From assembly GCA_963514095.1 (NCBI GenBank), contig OY741269.1, forward strand, positions 21,520,249 through 21,584,248: a stretch of DNA of 64,000 bases, in the 5' to 3' direction. The translations under genes were made by a program, and so were the position numbers. The notes beneath the pieces were generated by a model. The model worked only from the letters and a program-made list of their open reading frames with translations, did no database searches and was not told where the DNA came from. Origin of the DNA: Eutrigla gurnardus (taxonomy: Eukaryota; Chordata; Actinopteri; Perciformes; Triglidae). Each line of letters begins with the position of its first letter. The stretch's first letter is position 1. Shown here in pieces: positions 37,825-49,162 of the stretch.

Positions 37825-38685
37825 AAACGAGCTCATCCTTAGAAAGCGAACCAACGTAACTGCATTAAAGTAGAGATAGTTGGAGTGGTGGACATTTACG
37901 GCCCGACTTAATGCGTATAACTGAATGAAACAGTCGTTTGATCGAAAGGTCATAAGTCTTTATTTTCAGCCATGTAGAGCGATACTGTGGTGTAACGAGT
38001 AGCTACATTGCCTACGGTGCAGGCGACAGGGGTTCGACTCCCTTGGTTCACAAAGTAGCGCAATGAACAAATAATCATTTTCATGTAGGTGAAATCCCCC
38101 AGGCCAAAAAGGAAACTGGCTTTAGTTGAAAATTAAGCAAAAAAATATTGCACGTAGACAAAGGCATATGATTTTAATCATATTTCACATATTAAACAGT
38201 AAATGTAAGCGGCTATTTCAACAAATGTCCTTTTTCAGAAAACTCCTGTTCGCAAAATATCTAAAGAGCTCCGCAAAGAATCTGCATTATGTCCACGATA
38301 TGAAATGTCGAAAATGTCGGAGAATATTGTTTAAGATATGTTATTGGTAGTAAAAACGGTAATTTCCTTCTAAGTAACCAAAATCCTCTCCCGACATAAA
38401 GCTGCTAGAATCACCTTTATTTCCATATCGATTAGGTTGACGAGGAAAGGACGGCAATTTTTTTAAGAGCTGGTTCAGATTCCGGAAAAAGGCGGAGACA
38501 CTCAGGGTATGTTGAAGCAAACCTGCCAGCAAGCAGGTTAGGTTCACAGAGTCAGTTACTATGGTAACCGACCTAAAAGGTTGAGTTCACTCTCTTTCTA
38601 GAACGGAAAACTCACAGAGTATCCGTCTTCTCGGGGTTAACAAACTCAGAGTTTCAGGAAAACTTACTTTCTGAATGGGCCCCTG
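37825..38685 (-). mobile_element. Harbinger-like element with tRNA-like module, copy B
   Basis: Inverted relative of 19621-20568 in clock intron 1. Its outer end reads 'ggggcccattcagaaag' on the minus strand; the inner end appears truncated. At 37977-38050 (plus) is a tRNA-like stretch with 'tggtgtaacgagtagc' (box A-like) and an exact box B 'ggttcgactcc' about 40 nt further on. Confidence 0.6.
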
Positions 38686-39187
38686 GTCTGCGTATTTATT
38701 GACATAAAACTGTTATTCCAAAATGTGCTTTTGTACTTTACTTGGGGTAATAAGGGAACTAACAACATGTTAGTGGTTCACACAGTGCATTTTATATTAA
38801 TTTAGAAATATGCACTTAAATATCTTTTTATTTAATGTCAGGCCAATATCACTTGTGGACAAATTCCAAGGATAAAGCTTGTATTATTATATCGCAACTT
38901 ATGCCATAAAAATCCAAAAATACATTTAAAACACATAAAAAGGGCCGTGCAGCTGCCCTGGATGACATATTCATTCATTACAATGAACATGGTCGGTGTA
39001 TTGGGAAGATTGGCTATTAAAATGGCCTTTTGGGTAAATACAAACGATTATATTTCAATAATCATTTAAATTCCTGCAACAGTGTGGAAAAAACAAGCAG
39101 GAAAGTATAAAGCCATCTTTAGATTTTCTATTATTTGTGCAATATGTATAAAGGTGAAAAGCAAAGACTGGCATGTTAAGTAACAGA

Positions 39188-39847
39188 AGCCCCTTTTAGA
39201 CTCCCTTTTCATTGCACAAGTATTCCGCCGTTATTCCGCCCCGTCGACGTCAGTCTAAACACTTGCCAAGACAGAAAGGGGTAACAGAATATTACGCCTC
39301 CGAGACACCAAAGGAGGTTGACTCGTCACAGAGCCGAGGCGAGACGATACGGCGTGCTATCTAAACGCTCCAAGCACCCGAGGCGGAAAAGACGTGACAT
39401 CGTGAATACGTTTTACCAGGGCGACACGCCGCCGGTGGATTTAACAAGCTCAAAGCGTAGATCCGAAGAAGATAAAACGCTGGTAGTTGCTGCTGGTACG
39501 AGGCCGTCGTTGTACGCGTCCACATGTTTATGATGCAGCAACTTCGCGTGCGGTTGAAGAGTCGTGTAAATATGGGAGATGAGCAAAACTTCACCTTTCT
39601 TAGTTGTTTTGATGAATCCAGCTAATCAGATTTCCGACACTGATTGAATATGTCACACGGCCGATGAGTCCATAGACTAGGCGATGGCCGCACTGTGGGA
39701 CGTTCCGTAACGCCGGGGTGCTATCTAAACACAGACACCGTTGCAGCATTACACCGCAAACAAAGCTCTATCTAAACGCTCCTGTTCGCAGCATTTTTTG
39801 ACTCGTCTTTCCGCCATTACGGCGGAATCGTCTGTCTAAAAGGGGCT
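39188..39847. mobile_element. MITE with 14-bp perfect terminal inverted repeats
   Basis: Ends 'agccccttttagac' (39188-39201) and its exact reverse complement (39834-39847), 660 bp apart. The interior repeats 'tatctaaac' (39359, 39722, 39770) and has 'ttccgcc/ggcggaa' near both ends. No coding capacity is recognised and the target duplication is unclear. Confidence 0.7.
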
Positions 39848-40460
39848 GTTGATTCAACAACAAAGGCCTTCATACGAAGTCAAAGTCAGGGTCACCTCTG
39901 GCAAAGACGACGTCAAAACAGTCAACACATTAACCTCACGATATGAGGTCTGAAATACTGTAGTAAGCATACGGTCAACCTCGCTGAATGAGATTAGTTA
40001 TGTACATTAGTAAAGTACTCCAGTTGTTTTATTGGTCGTTGCAGCAAGAGACATTTCTCACACATATCAATCATCAGCACTCTTTAACAGGCCTCTATAT
40101 GGTATATATTTATATAAACAAATTTGTGATCATACCAACAAGCACTACAAGCAACAACAAAAGACAATGAACAGCAGACAGGGGGCGGGGGGAATAAACC
40201 AGATAGGGGTAATTATCCACATCCACAACGCTTCGTTATCAGCTCCAAATTTGAATTGTAAGAATGTATTTCTAAATATCTACTGTGTGCCTGTAAAATA
40301 GGCATTATTATTTAACAATGGCAATATGCATTAAAACAGATCTAATTAAATAATACAAGAGATTTTATTTTTAGCTCACAGGTTTTTCTTCATGAAATCA
40401 GATGGGAATTAAAACAAGATAGCATCAAATCATAACTGAATTTATACATTTTTCCATATA

Positions 40461-40464
<4 letters not shown>

Positions 40465-40499
<35 letters not shown>
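40465..40499. repeat. (TA)n microsatellite
   Basis: Pure TA tract in clock intron 1. Confidence 0.95.
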
Positions 40500-40501
<2 letters not shown>

Positions 40502-40682
40502 TATAATTTGCTGCTGGAAATCACTTTTGGAAGACAGCCAACTGGATGTTATCATAGTCTTTAAAATATGAATACGACATAATAGTTTCATTCAACAGCA
40601 CAAGTTTGTCACATCATTGCATATTGTGCTGAAACCACATCCCAACAAGTAGGAATCATATTATTTTATATGTGGTATTCAA

Positions 40683-40760
40683 ATGGCCCTGCGATGGACT
40701 GGTGTCCAGGGTGTACCCTGCCTTCGCCCAATGTCAGCTGGGATCGGCTTCAGCCGAAAA
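40683..40760 (-). repeat. L2-like retroelement tail fragment
   Basis: Contains 'ccctgcgatggactggtgtc' and 'cagggtgtaccctgccttcg' then 'ccaatgtcagctgggat', phrases of the widespread fish L2-type tail also present at 51255 and 57632. Confidence 0.7.
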
Positions 40761-41631
40761 AAAATATATAAATTCAAAATATATATAAAAAAATATAAAA
40801 ACTGAGCTGTCATCAACTGAAAATACAAATGTGCCGACATTGTTGTAAACACAAACAAGAATCAGCCATTATTCACAAAGATTATTTTAGTCTGTGATTA
40901 ATCAGATTATGTCGATTAGTTTCTCAATAAATTGATTAGTCGTTTGGTGGATAAAATGTCAGGGGGGAAAAAATGATTGGTTGCCACAACTAAAAACATT
41001 CACTTTACTGTCACAGAGGAGGAAAAGAAAACATTCACATGACAACAACACACTTCCCCCCCTCTCAAACCAATCTATCATCAGAATGTTGCCGATTAAT
41101 TTAATGATTATCTAATAAATCAATGCGGCAGCTCTGTCCAGGTGACTAGCACCTGACAGGTAGAACAGCAGACGAATGTGTTTAATTGTGTATCTGTTGA
41201 ATGGGGGACGCTGCTGCCATATGTTTATTGATTTATACACAAGAATTAAAACAAGACATACCGTTAAAATTGTTAATAATAAAAAAGAGGGAGCGAACGT
41301 GACTTCTGAAGTAGGGTCCGTCTTGAAGTTACAAACCCCCCGGTACAGCACATCTCTCTGTCGGTCTCCCTGACTCCCTTGCCGGCCAGCAAACCAGTGG
41401 GAGGAGGGGGGAGCAAGCAGTGATGCTAGCAGGCTAATGCCACCTAGCTAGCATGCTAACGTCAATTACAGCAAACAAAAACAACCGCTTTATAATTTGC
41501 CACACTCACCTCGAGACACATGACACATGACACACACACACAGACACACGGCGGAACCTTCCGCGACCAAACACGATGTTTTTATTTTCCCGCTCCGCGG
41601 CTTGTATAACGTAAAATGCAGCGTTTAACAA

Positions 41632-41737
41632 CATACTGTATGTATGTCAAACCTGGCCGTAGCTAGCTCGCTAGCTCCAGCTAGGTTTGACATACATACA
41701 GTATGCGAGCTGGGTTAGCTCGCTAGCTAACCCAGCT
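41632..41737. other. Two adjacent perfect inverted repeats near the clock first exon
   Basis: A 23-bp perfect inverted repeat (41632-41654 with 41683-41705, 28-nt loop; arms begin 'catactgtatgtatg'). It is followed by a 13-bp perfect inverted repeat with a 4-nt loop (agctgggttagct at 41708-41720 with 41725-41737). Both lie about 230-330 bp downstream of the presumed clock first-exon donor. Confidence 0.9.
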
Positions 41738-41966
41738 AGCATAGCTAACTTAACGTTGCATGTAGCATTAGATAAGAATGTGGGTCACCGGGCCTTTGGC
41801 CAGACTCTGTCACTGGGAAGAAAAAAAAGCAACACAAAAACAAGCTCAAGTAAAAAAAAAAAAAGTGTCCGTTTTAGCCGATATTAAGAACAGTAACACG
41901 GGAGAGAAGTAAAGACAACGGCGTGTAAAAGCGGAGCGGAGTCGCCGGTGGAGCTGTCACACTTAC

Positions 41967-42110
41967 CCCCGGACGGTATCCCCCTTTCACCGGGATATCC
42001 CTGCAGCCGGTGGCGCCGCCGCTGACGGTTGACTGCGCAGAGCCGAGGCAGGCAGGCAGGCTGGCTGGCTTGCTGGGGTTTGGAACCGGAGCCAGTCAGA
42101 AGGGCCTACC
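41967..42110 (-). promoter_or_regulatory. Presumed clock first exon and CpG-rich promoter
   Basis: GC- and CpG-rich DNA with a strong minus-strand donor (gtaagtgt) ending at 41967. This is the only CpG-island-like stretch upstream of clock on the right side. It is followed at 42127-42162 by (CG)n/(CA)n. The start site is not defined, and no canonical CACGTG E-box was seen in it. Confidence 0.5.
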
Positions 42111-42220
42111 TACCGCTCCGGACTCCAGATAACGCGCGCGCGCGCGCACACACGCACACACACCTGGTTAAACATCCACGGTTTAGTTGCATTACTTGAA
42201 GTCACAGGAATAATTATTAT

Positions 42221-42224
<4 letters not shown>

Positions 42225-42288
<64 letters not shown>
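42225..42288. repeat. (ATT)n microsatellite
   Basis: About 21 ATT units just upstream of the clock promoter region; a (TA)n tract follows at 42420-42449. Confidence 0.97.
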
Positions 42289-42290
<2 letters not shown>

Positions 42291-42417
42291 CAATTAAATA
42301 ATTCCCCTCAAATGCATTACAACTTAAGGACCCTGCCGTTTGTCTTCTTCTTTTTTCTTTTTTTCTTTCTTATTTCTAATATGTAGATAGTCTATCCCAG
42401 ACATTTTTACAGAAACA

Positions 42418-42451
<34 letters not shown>

Positions 42452-43941
42452 ACTGTATTTTTTATAATGCTACTTCTTTTCTTTTTTTTCTTCTTTTTTT
42501 TTCTTTTTTACATAATGTTTTGGTGTTTTGAATACATTTTATATTTAAATTATTTGTCAATGGGAACACAAATTAATTGCGAATAGCAAAAATATGTTTA
42601 ACAGCGTATTTCTCATGTTTTTGATTGATTGATCATCAGCTTTCCGGCGTGGTACTTATCACCATGGCAACAGCTTCAAAAGCAAAGCATACAGTACCAT
42701 GTTTGACCACATGGTCGGAGTGGCGCTGTTCCTACATTTTAGGCGAGTTTAATTCTCAGTTAGAAATGAGAAATGGTCATGTTGACCATATAGTGCTGCC
42801 ATATTGAAGAGGCCGGGACAAAGAGAGCAGCTTCACGCCTTCTGTGTTCAGTGAAGGTTGTTTAATGATTTGCATGCATACAGTGCTCTATACAAAACAC
42901 GTCATGTCCACCTTAAAAATGTAGATTTGTTTTGTCAAGTGGCAGCGAATCAGGAGAGGCGATGCTGCAACATGCAAAGAAAAAAAAACGACTGCTTGTT
43001 TCCTTCCTCCTGGTAAGCTGTCCAAAAATATGAGAGATCTGCAGATGATCCCTGGAAGGATGCCAAGTAGGCAAATATTTTCTGTATTATTTATTCCAAG
43101 TTGTGACACAATGTATTCGTCAGTCAACAATCTTCCTCTTGTTTTCTGGTCATGTGAGTCACATTGAGTCACAGGATACGATTTTAAAGTTATCCTGAAA
43201 TTACTGATTCCATATGAAATACCAAAGTGAAAGTAAAAAAGTATATCTATGAAGGACTGACTGTTTTTTTTAACTGAATCTCTCGTCAAATTAATAAGAA
43301 AATATATACATAAGCGATAATTTACCTCAAATACGTTAAAACTAAAGTAACGGGCCTGTTTTGAAAATGTGAGGAAAAAGTACAGATATTTGTTTAGAAT
43401 GTAGAAAGTTGTCAGAAAAATAAATACTCAAATAAAGTACAGATACCTAAAACATAAATAAGTAACAAAGTATTTGTTCTTTGTTACTTCCACCACCTTT
43501 GACTATAGTACAACACAATCATTGATTATTGATTTGAGGCTTGAATATAGTGACAGTTGCCCACATCTTGTCTTCATATATCAATTTGACTGAAACCTCC
43601 TTGTATGACTATGTGGTATAAAGACAGTGACATCTACTGTTGATTACAGTAATTACAAATAAAAAATAACATTTAACTTGCACATAATTGCAAATATTTG
43701 TTAAACAAAAACATGTAATAAAAAGGTTAAATTATAATTTTTAGGATCATCATTATGATCATCATTATGAAAACGTGATCAATCCAAATATTCCTAATAT
43801 TCTTGCATTGTTTTACAGCTTTTTGTTTTAGCAGATTTGCATGTTCAGAGAACACAAAGTAAAAAAAGGGACATTTAAAAAAATTTAATTAATTGTGATC
43901 ATTAAAATGTACTTTACAATATTTAATTGTAATAATAACAC

Positions 43942-44700
43942 TTGAAACTTGGCTCACACAGGTTGACAGGACTGGTCTGCCTGGTAGATTTTAAGCCTGC
44001 CTCTACCAGCATTCCATCCTGCCCCGAATCCTGTGGCCCCTACTATGCCGTCCCAATGACAGCAAAGGAAGATCAGTGGCTTTCTTCAAAAGTGGCTGAG
44101 CCTTCCACGCAGCCTCACCAGCGCTGCACTGTATGGCACAAGCAACATCCTGCAGCTTCCTTTCAGTGGCCTCACTGAAGAGTTCATGGTGGTACGCACC
44201 AGAGAAGCCCTACAGTACAGGGACTCCAGGTTGCGGACACGTTGCAACAACAACTCTCCGTCCAGACATGATCCTTACCTCTGAGGCTTCAAGACACCTG
44301 ATCATACTGGAACTTACGGGGCCCTGGGAAGAGCGTATTGAGGAAGCCAATGAGAGGAAACTCGCTAAGTACCAGGAACTGGTGGAGGAGTGCAGGGAGA
44401 GAGGCTGGAGAACCTTCTATGCGCTGATAGGACTCGACTGTAGAGGTTTTGCTGGACGCACTCCGTGCAAAGTCCTGATTTGCTTGGGCATTGTAGGGGC
44501 GGCAAAGAAGAGGGTCATTAAATCCGCAAGCGAAGCCGCAGAGAAGACCACACGGTGACTTTAGATTAAGAGGGCTGATCAGTGGACTGCTACTGGGATG
44601 CAAGTCGGGACTTGATCAACCCTGGTTGGGTCGCCTGGGCAAAGGTGTATGATGTTGCGAGACCCGAAACACCCTATGACCCCAGGATACATCACTGAGG
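43942..44700 (+). mobile_element. Retroelement fragment with a restriction-like endonuclease domain
   Basis: The frame 44133-44558 carries 'LRPDMILTSEASRHLIILEL' followed by 'TGPWEERIEEANERKLAKYQ' and 'ELVEECRERGW', ending with stop. The order PD-(x)n-E/DxT...K..KY..L resembles the C-terminal restriction-like nuclease module of R2/NeSL-type LINEs and related fish elements. The region after the stop, including 'tatgatgttgcgagacc', looks like an element tail. No reverse transcriptase core is present. Class is inferred. Confidence 0.5.
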
Positions 44701-46089
44701 ATGCGGCCTGTGTGTCATTTTCTTCCTTTAAATATCAAAAATTCTATCATAAATGCTTTTATTCTGGTTGAAAGATTCCCGATGTGCATTTAACACATAT
44801 TGATCTTATGTATCTGCGTTCATTCATGATGCGTACACAAGATTCTTTGCGGAAAAAATCAGACCACAGCCCCCCGACACACATTGTAGCAGTTTTAATG
44901 CAAATGACACACACACGTGACACAAAAATAATCAAATCTGGACAAATTAACTGTTTGTGTACATTCAGACATTGCTGGACAGCGGCTGCGGCTGCGGCGG
45001 CAGAGGGCTGTGGTCGGATTCTGGATTGCTCAGTCGTGATGCGGTTGGGGGTCTCGGGGTCTGTGTCGGGGGTCTCCGTACAACCAGCTTCAGAGGCGGC
45101 GACTCTTAACACACATGGACACGCCTGGTCAGGTGATGATGATGAACATGCCTCGCCTCTACTTTAAGCTGACTGATAACAGGAAGGAGGGATCATCACT
45201 GGATCTCTATGGTAATTAGGGACTGTATGCTTAGGGACTGTTTGCTTTTTTATTTAAAGGTCTTCTCTCATTGTATTAATATTTTCTTTGGAGCCTCAGT
45301 TGAAATTATACATCTAAGTGTATACTTCTTCCCACTCCATGTAAAAAAAATAAAAAAAATGAAGATTTTCTGTATGACACTAACAATGTGCAAATAAATA
45401 TTTTACTGTTAAACTGCTACAACTAATTGTAAGTAAATTAAGAAAAATTTCAAACCAGATCTTTAAATACGACATCCTGCTAGGAGGGATTAATTCCATC
45501 AACAAGTGAATGCTTTGGCTACTACAGCAGGTAAAAAAACAACATCGTTTTTCATGCACTATTTGGCTTCTGTATCATGTCTTCGTTCAGACTAGTGGAA
45601 AGAAATCAGGACCGAGATTTGTAGAATACACGTATAGGATGGATAAACACCGAAGCTTTTCCACTAGTTCTTTTTTTTTTCAGGTGGATAGTTATTTTTT
45701 TTCTAAGGCACTACACTACAGGTAAAAACATTTATATTTAATAAATAATTTTGCTTCTGTAACACGTCTTCTTCCAGTCTGGTGGAAAGAAAACATTTAT
45801 TTTATTACTTTTGTCTGTTTGCGTCTGTAGATTTCTCCTAAATTCATCAAAAGTTACTGTTAGATAATGCCCATTACATATTTGAACATAACATTTCATA
45901 AAACTTGTAATACAAAGAATACTTTTCTCAATGTCAGGAAGTTTTACCCTATTAACTTTATAATCCAGATGTTGGCTGTTTTCTCTAAATTAGTTTGTTC
46001 TCTGAAATCTCCGCTTCAGCAGCTTTTACATCCATCAAACTTTACACTTTCATTCTGTAGGTTTCTACAGAGGAGTTTGTTCAGATATC

Positions 46090-46448
46090 CAGGGCCGGCC
46101 GAAGGCATAAGCAAACTAAGCGGCTGCTTGGGGCCCCCTGGTAACCAAATCGTGTGCTGAGATTTTTTTCTACATATTAAATAAATTACGCAAAAGAAAG
46201 ATAATTCTGATTTAATAGGGCCCCTTTAATCAGACAAAATGGTTTTATGATGTCTGAATGGGGCCCCTCATATAAATATCACAGGATATGAGAGTTTTGA
46301 TATATCTAATGATTAATACAATTTATAATGTAAAATTATAGTGTGGAATTTGTGTCAATAATCGACAAGCACAGGTGACTCTGGTGGTGGGAGGGGGGCC
46401 CAAACCAAACTCTCCTTAGGGCCCCCCAAAAAGCTTGGGCCGGCCCTG
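46090..46448. mobile_element. hAT-type MITE with terminal repeats and 8-bp duplication
   Basis: Terminal inverted repeats 'cagggccggcc' (left) and 'ggccggccctg' (right), flanked by cagatatc (46082-46089) and catatatc (46449-46456), an 8-bp target duplication with one mismatch. 'ggggcccc'-rich interior. No coding capacity. Confidence 0.8.
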
Positions 46449-46822
46449 CATATATCATTCGGAGCCTTATTTATACAAAAAAAAATGTTTTATGGCTGTT
46501 AATAGTATGTTCAGATTTATGGAGATTATAAAAAAGAGATATCCTATTACCTGATGTAAAAAAAAAAACTAAACTTCATCCAACATTTACAATTTTGTTC
46601 TGGAAATGTATGCAAACACAGTACATATTGAATGCCTCATTTGCATATTGAAATCTACAACTATAGATAACCTTTTAATATAAAACACTATCATCAGACC
46701 GGCCTTCCTTTAGCCCAAATAAATAAATATCAGAATATTCCTGATCATGTTCATATGTCACGTAAGCTTTCGAATGTCTACATTTCTACAAAGAAAAAAC
46801 ATAAAGAGTATTTACCATTAAT

Positions 46823-49125
46823 TCACTCATATTCTAAAGATCGTCTCCCATTCCGCGGCTGTAAGTGCAAACAAAGTTTGATTTGAATGTTCATCGTGTT
46901 AAACAGGGAATTTTGTTTTCTCTTTCATTTATTATTATGAACATGTTCGTACCCGATAGAGGAAGTAACCTCGACTCTGGATCCCTCCAGGTCCCTGGAG
47001 CTCAGACTGGAACACAAAACCCACAAGATTAAGACAAAAAAAACACAAAATTGTGTGTGCGTGTGTGTATGTATGTATGTATGTATGTATAGGTAGGTAT
47101 ATATAACTATTTTTTTAAGTATTATTTATTATTTATTTTCATTGTTTAAAATGTATTTATTTCATTTTATTTTTTTAAAGAAAAAGAAAAAGATGCATAT
47201 ATGCTGTGCTGTATAATGTAATTTGGGTTTCAATAAAAATTTGAATGAAAAAATAAGTTTTTCATCTAGAAATACCTGAATATGATTTATTCCAAAGGGA
47301 TCTTACCAAACTAATTTTTCAGCAACGTGACATCTAAAATATGTTTAACAGATGTAGACTCCTTTATTTGTATGCAGATGGTTTATATCTGTGTTATTTG
47401 GGGTTTGCAAAGTGAAAGTTTAGTAAACAGAATGGGTGTGAATGACAAAACATAAACAGATATTATGTAAACGTGTGTGATGTTGATGATATTAAATATT
47501 TACAGGTTTTTCTATGCATCTTATGATGTTTTCAATATATATGTCTATATCTGTTCACATCGGTTTATCTGAGAGCTAAAGCATTGACGGATTTAGTTAT
47601 TTGCTTATTACAAGAAAAACACTTTTTATTCATTGTTTGTTTTCTCCTCCAACCAACAAACAGCACACGATCTAAAGGCCTCGCGTCCAAAAGCAAAACA
47701 AGCCTCCACATTTTTCTCCCCCACAATGCCTCTGTGCATGAAGGGGGGGAAGTTGCACTAATTTTAGCACATAATTGCCGGCAGCTTGGGAGAGAACAAC
47801 TAATGCAGCTCGTACTGAGAAGTGAAGAGAGCACGAAGCGCCGCCAGTAAGGCAGGAAAACATACGTAACGCCACACGTCAGTGTCAACGTGTGCTGCAA
47901 ATGTACGCGTCCACTGTGAACGCTGTTTAAATATTCCTCTTCCTTTATGTTCAACCCAGAGATGTGACTTTTCAAATACAACAAACAAAAATTTTCTATG
48001 ATGGCGTATTAGGGCCATTAAAAACATTTAATACATTTTTTTTACGTACATTTTTGAGTTATTTTACATCAATTTCTGAGTTTTTTCTCGAAAATTTGTG
48101 AATTTTTTTTTATATTCTAGTACATTTGTGAGTTTTTTTCTTGTAAATTTGTGATTTCTTTCTCAGAAATTTGTCTCGGAATATTGCCCCCCTAAATGCC
48201 ATCATAGTATTTTAGATCTTTATTTTATCAATCGGTGGCTTATTTTGTGAAGCAAAAAAACAAACCAAAAGGTGGAAATGAAGAGTGACATGGATGATAC
48301 GTACGCGCTTTGAAGGTCCTCTTTCTCTTCGGGTGTGGAGTTGAGAAACGAGACGCAGGAGAGGTTGCAACAGAGCGGTCTGACGAACATAAAACACAGA
48401 GAGCGACAGAGAGAGAGAGAGAGACGGACATGGAGTCGACAGAGGCAGAGAGATGATGAACACACGAGAAAATGCAGCTTGGGAATGCAAACAGGTGCTT
48501 CCCGACTTCGCCGCGGCAGCAACGGTGTTTTTGATTGACGGCATCATTCACATGCCTGCGATGGAGACAAAACGGCTTCATATTTCACAAAAGAGATATG
48601 GCAGGTGAATGTGCATCCAGGGATGATTTTATGGGATCGCAGGTTTCAATGTATGGAGTAAATCTGTAAAATATAAATATTATTTATTTGCTATGTATAT
48701 ATTGTGAAAAAATAAAATAATTTAAAAGCTAATATATACAGAATTTATGAATAAATGTGAAAATAAATGAAAATTGTTGATGTTGTCTTTATATTTAAAT
48801 GTATTGTTTTATTTTGTATATTTATATATATATATTCTTCTTTAAGTTTTCAACATTTATTTTCTATTCACAGATTTTTTTTATGGTACTTCTATGACTC
48901 CATACAATTGAGCACAGATGCACATAAAGGAAAAATAAACGCAATGCATGTATTGTAGGCTAACTTATTTCCCACTGATGATGTAAATATTTCCCTTTGC
49001 TTTTATCTTAGCTGCAAATATTCATATCTCTGAATTCATTTTGCAGATTTTTTAAAGAAGATTTCACTTTATATGTGGGTGTTTGAGGACTGTGCATGTG
49101 TGTGTGTGTGTGTGTATGCTGCACA

Positions 49126-49162
<37 letters not shown>

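Larger units (their letters stand above)
28427..41966. other. Large 5' intron region of clock
   Basis: About 13.5 kb between the uORF exon and the presumed first exon. It is AT-rich and packed with repeats: the three-copy element, a fragment near 33205-33300 of the 'agggctgcagctatc..cgattaatc' hAT-like MITE type, a foldback at 34891-35012, Harbinger-like copy B, a TIR element at 39188-39847, (TA)n at 40465-40499, and an L2-like tail at 40683-40760. One spliced noncoding exon candidate lies at 37239-37325. Frames such as 29167-29580 (minus, 137 codons) show no recognisable domain. Confidence 0.6.
42140..46822. other. Intergenic region between clock and nmu
   Basis: This holds microsatellites, poly-pyrimidine runs, a retroelement fragment (43942-44700), an imperfect local duplication near 45560 and 45768 ('gcttctgta..a.gtcttc', then 'ctagtggaaag' / 'ctggtggaaag'), and a hAT MITE at 46090-46448. 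No PDCL2-like coding exon was recognised. Confidence 0.6.

Noticed and set aside
41632..41705. microRNA precursor
   Set aside because: The stem is perfectly paired and next to a second palindrome, unlike typical bulged precursors; kept as a hairpin of unknown origin.
44759..45167. Overlapping ORFs on both strands
   Set aside because: No homology recognised; the Ala-rich patch comes from a short GC repeat.
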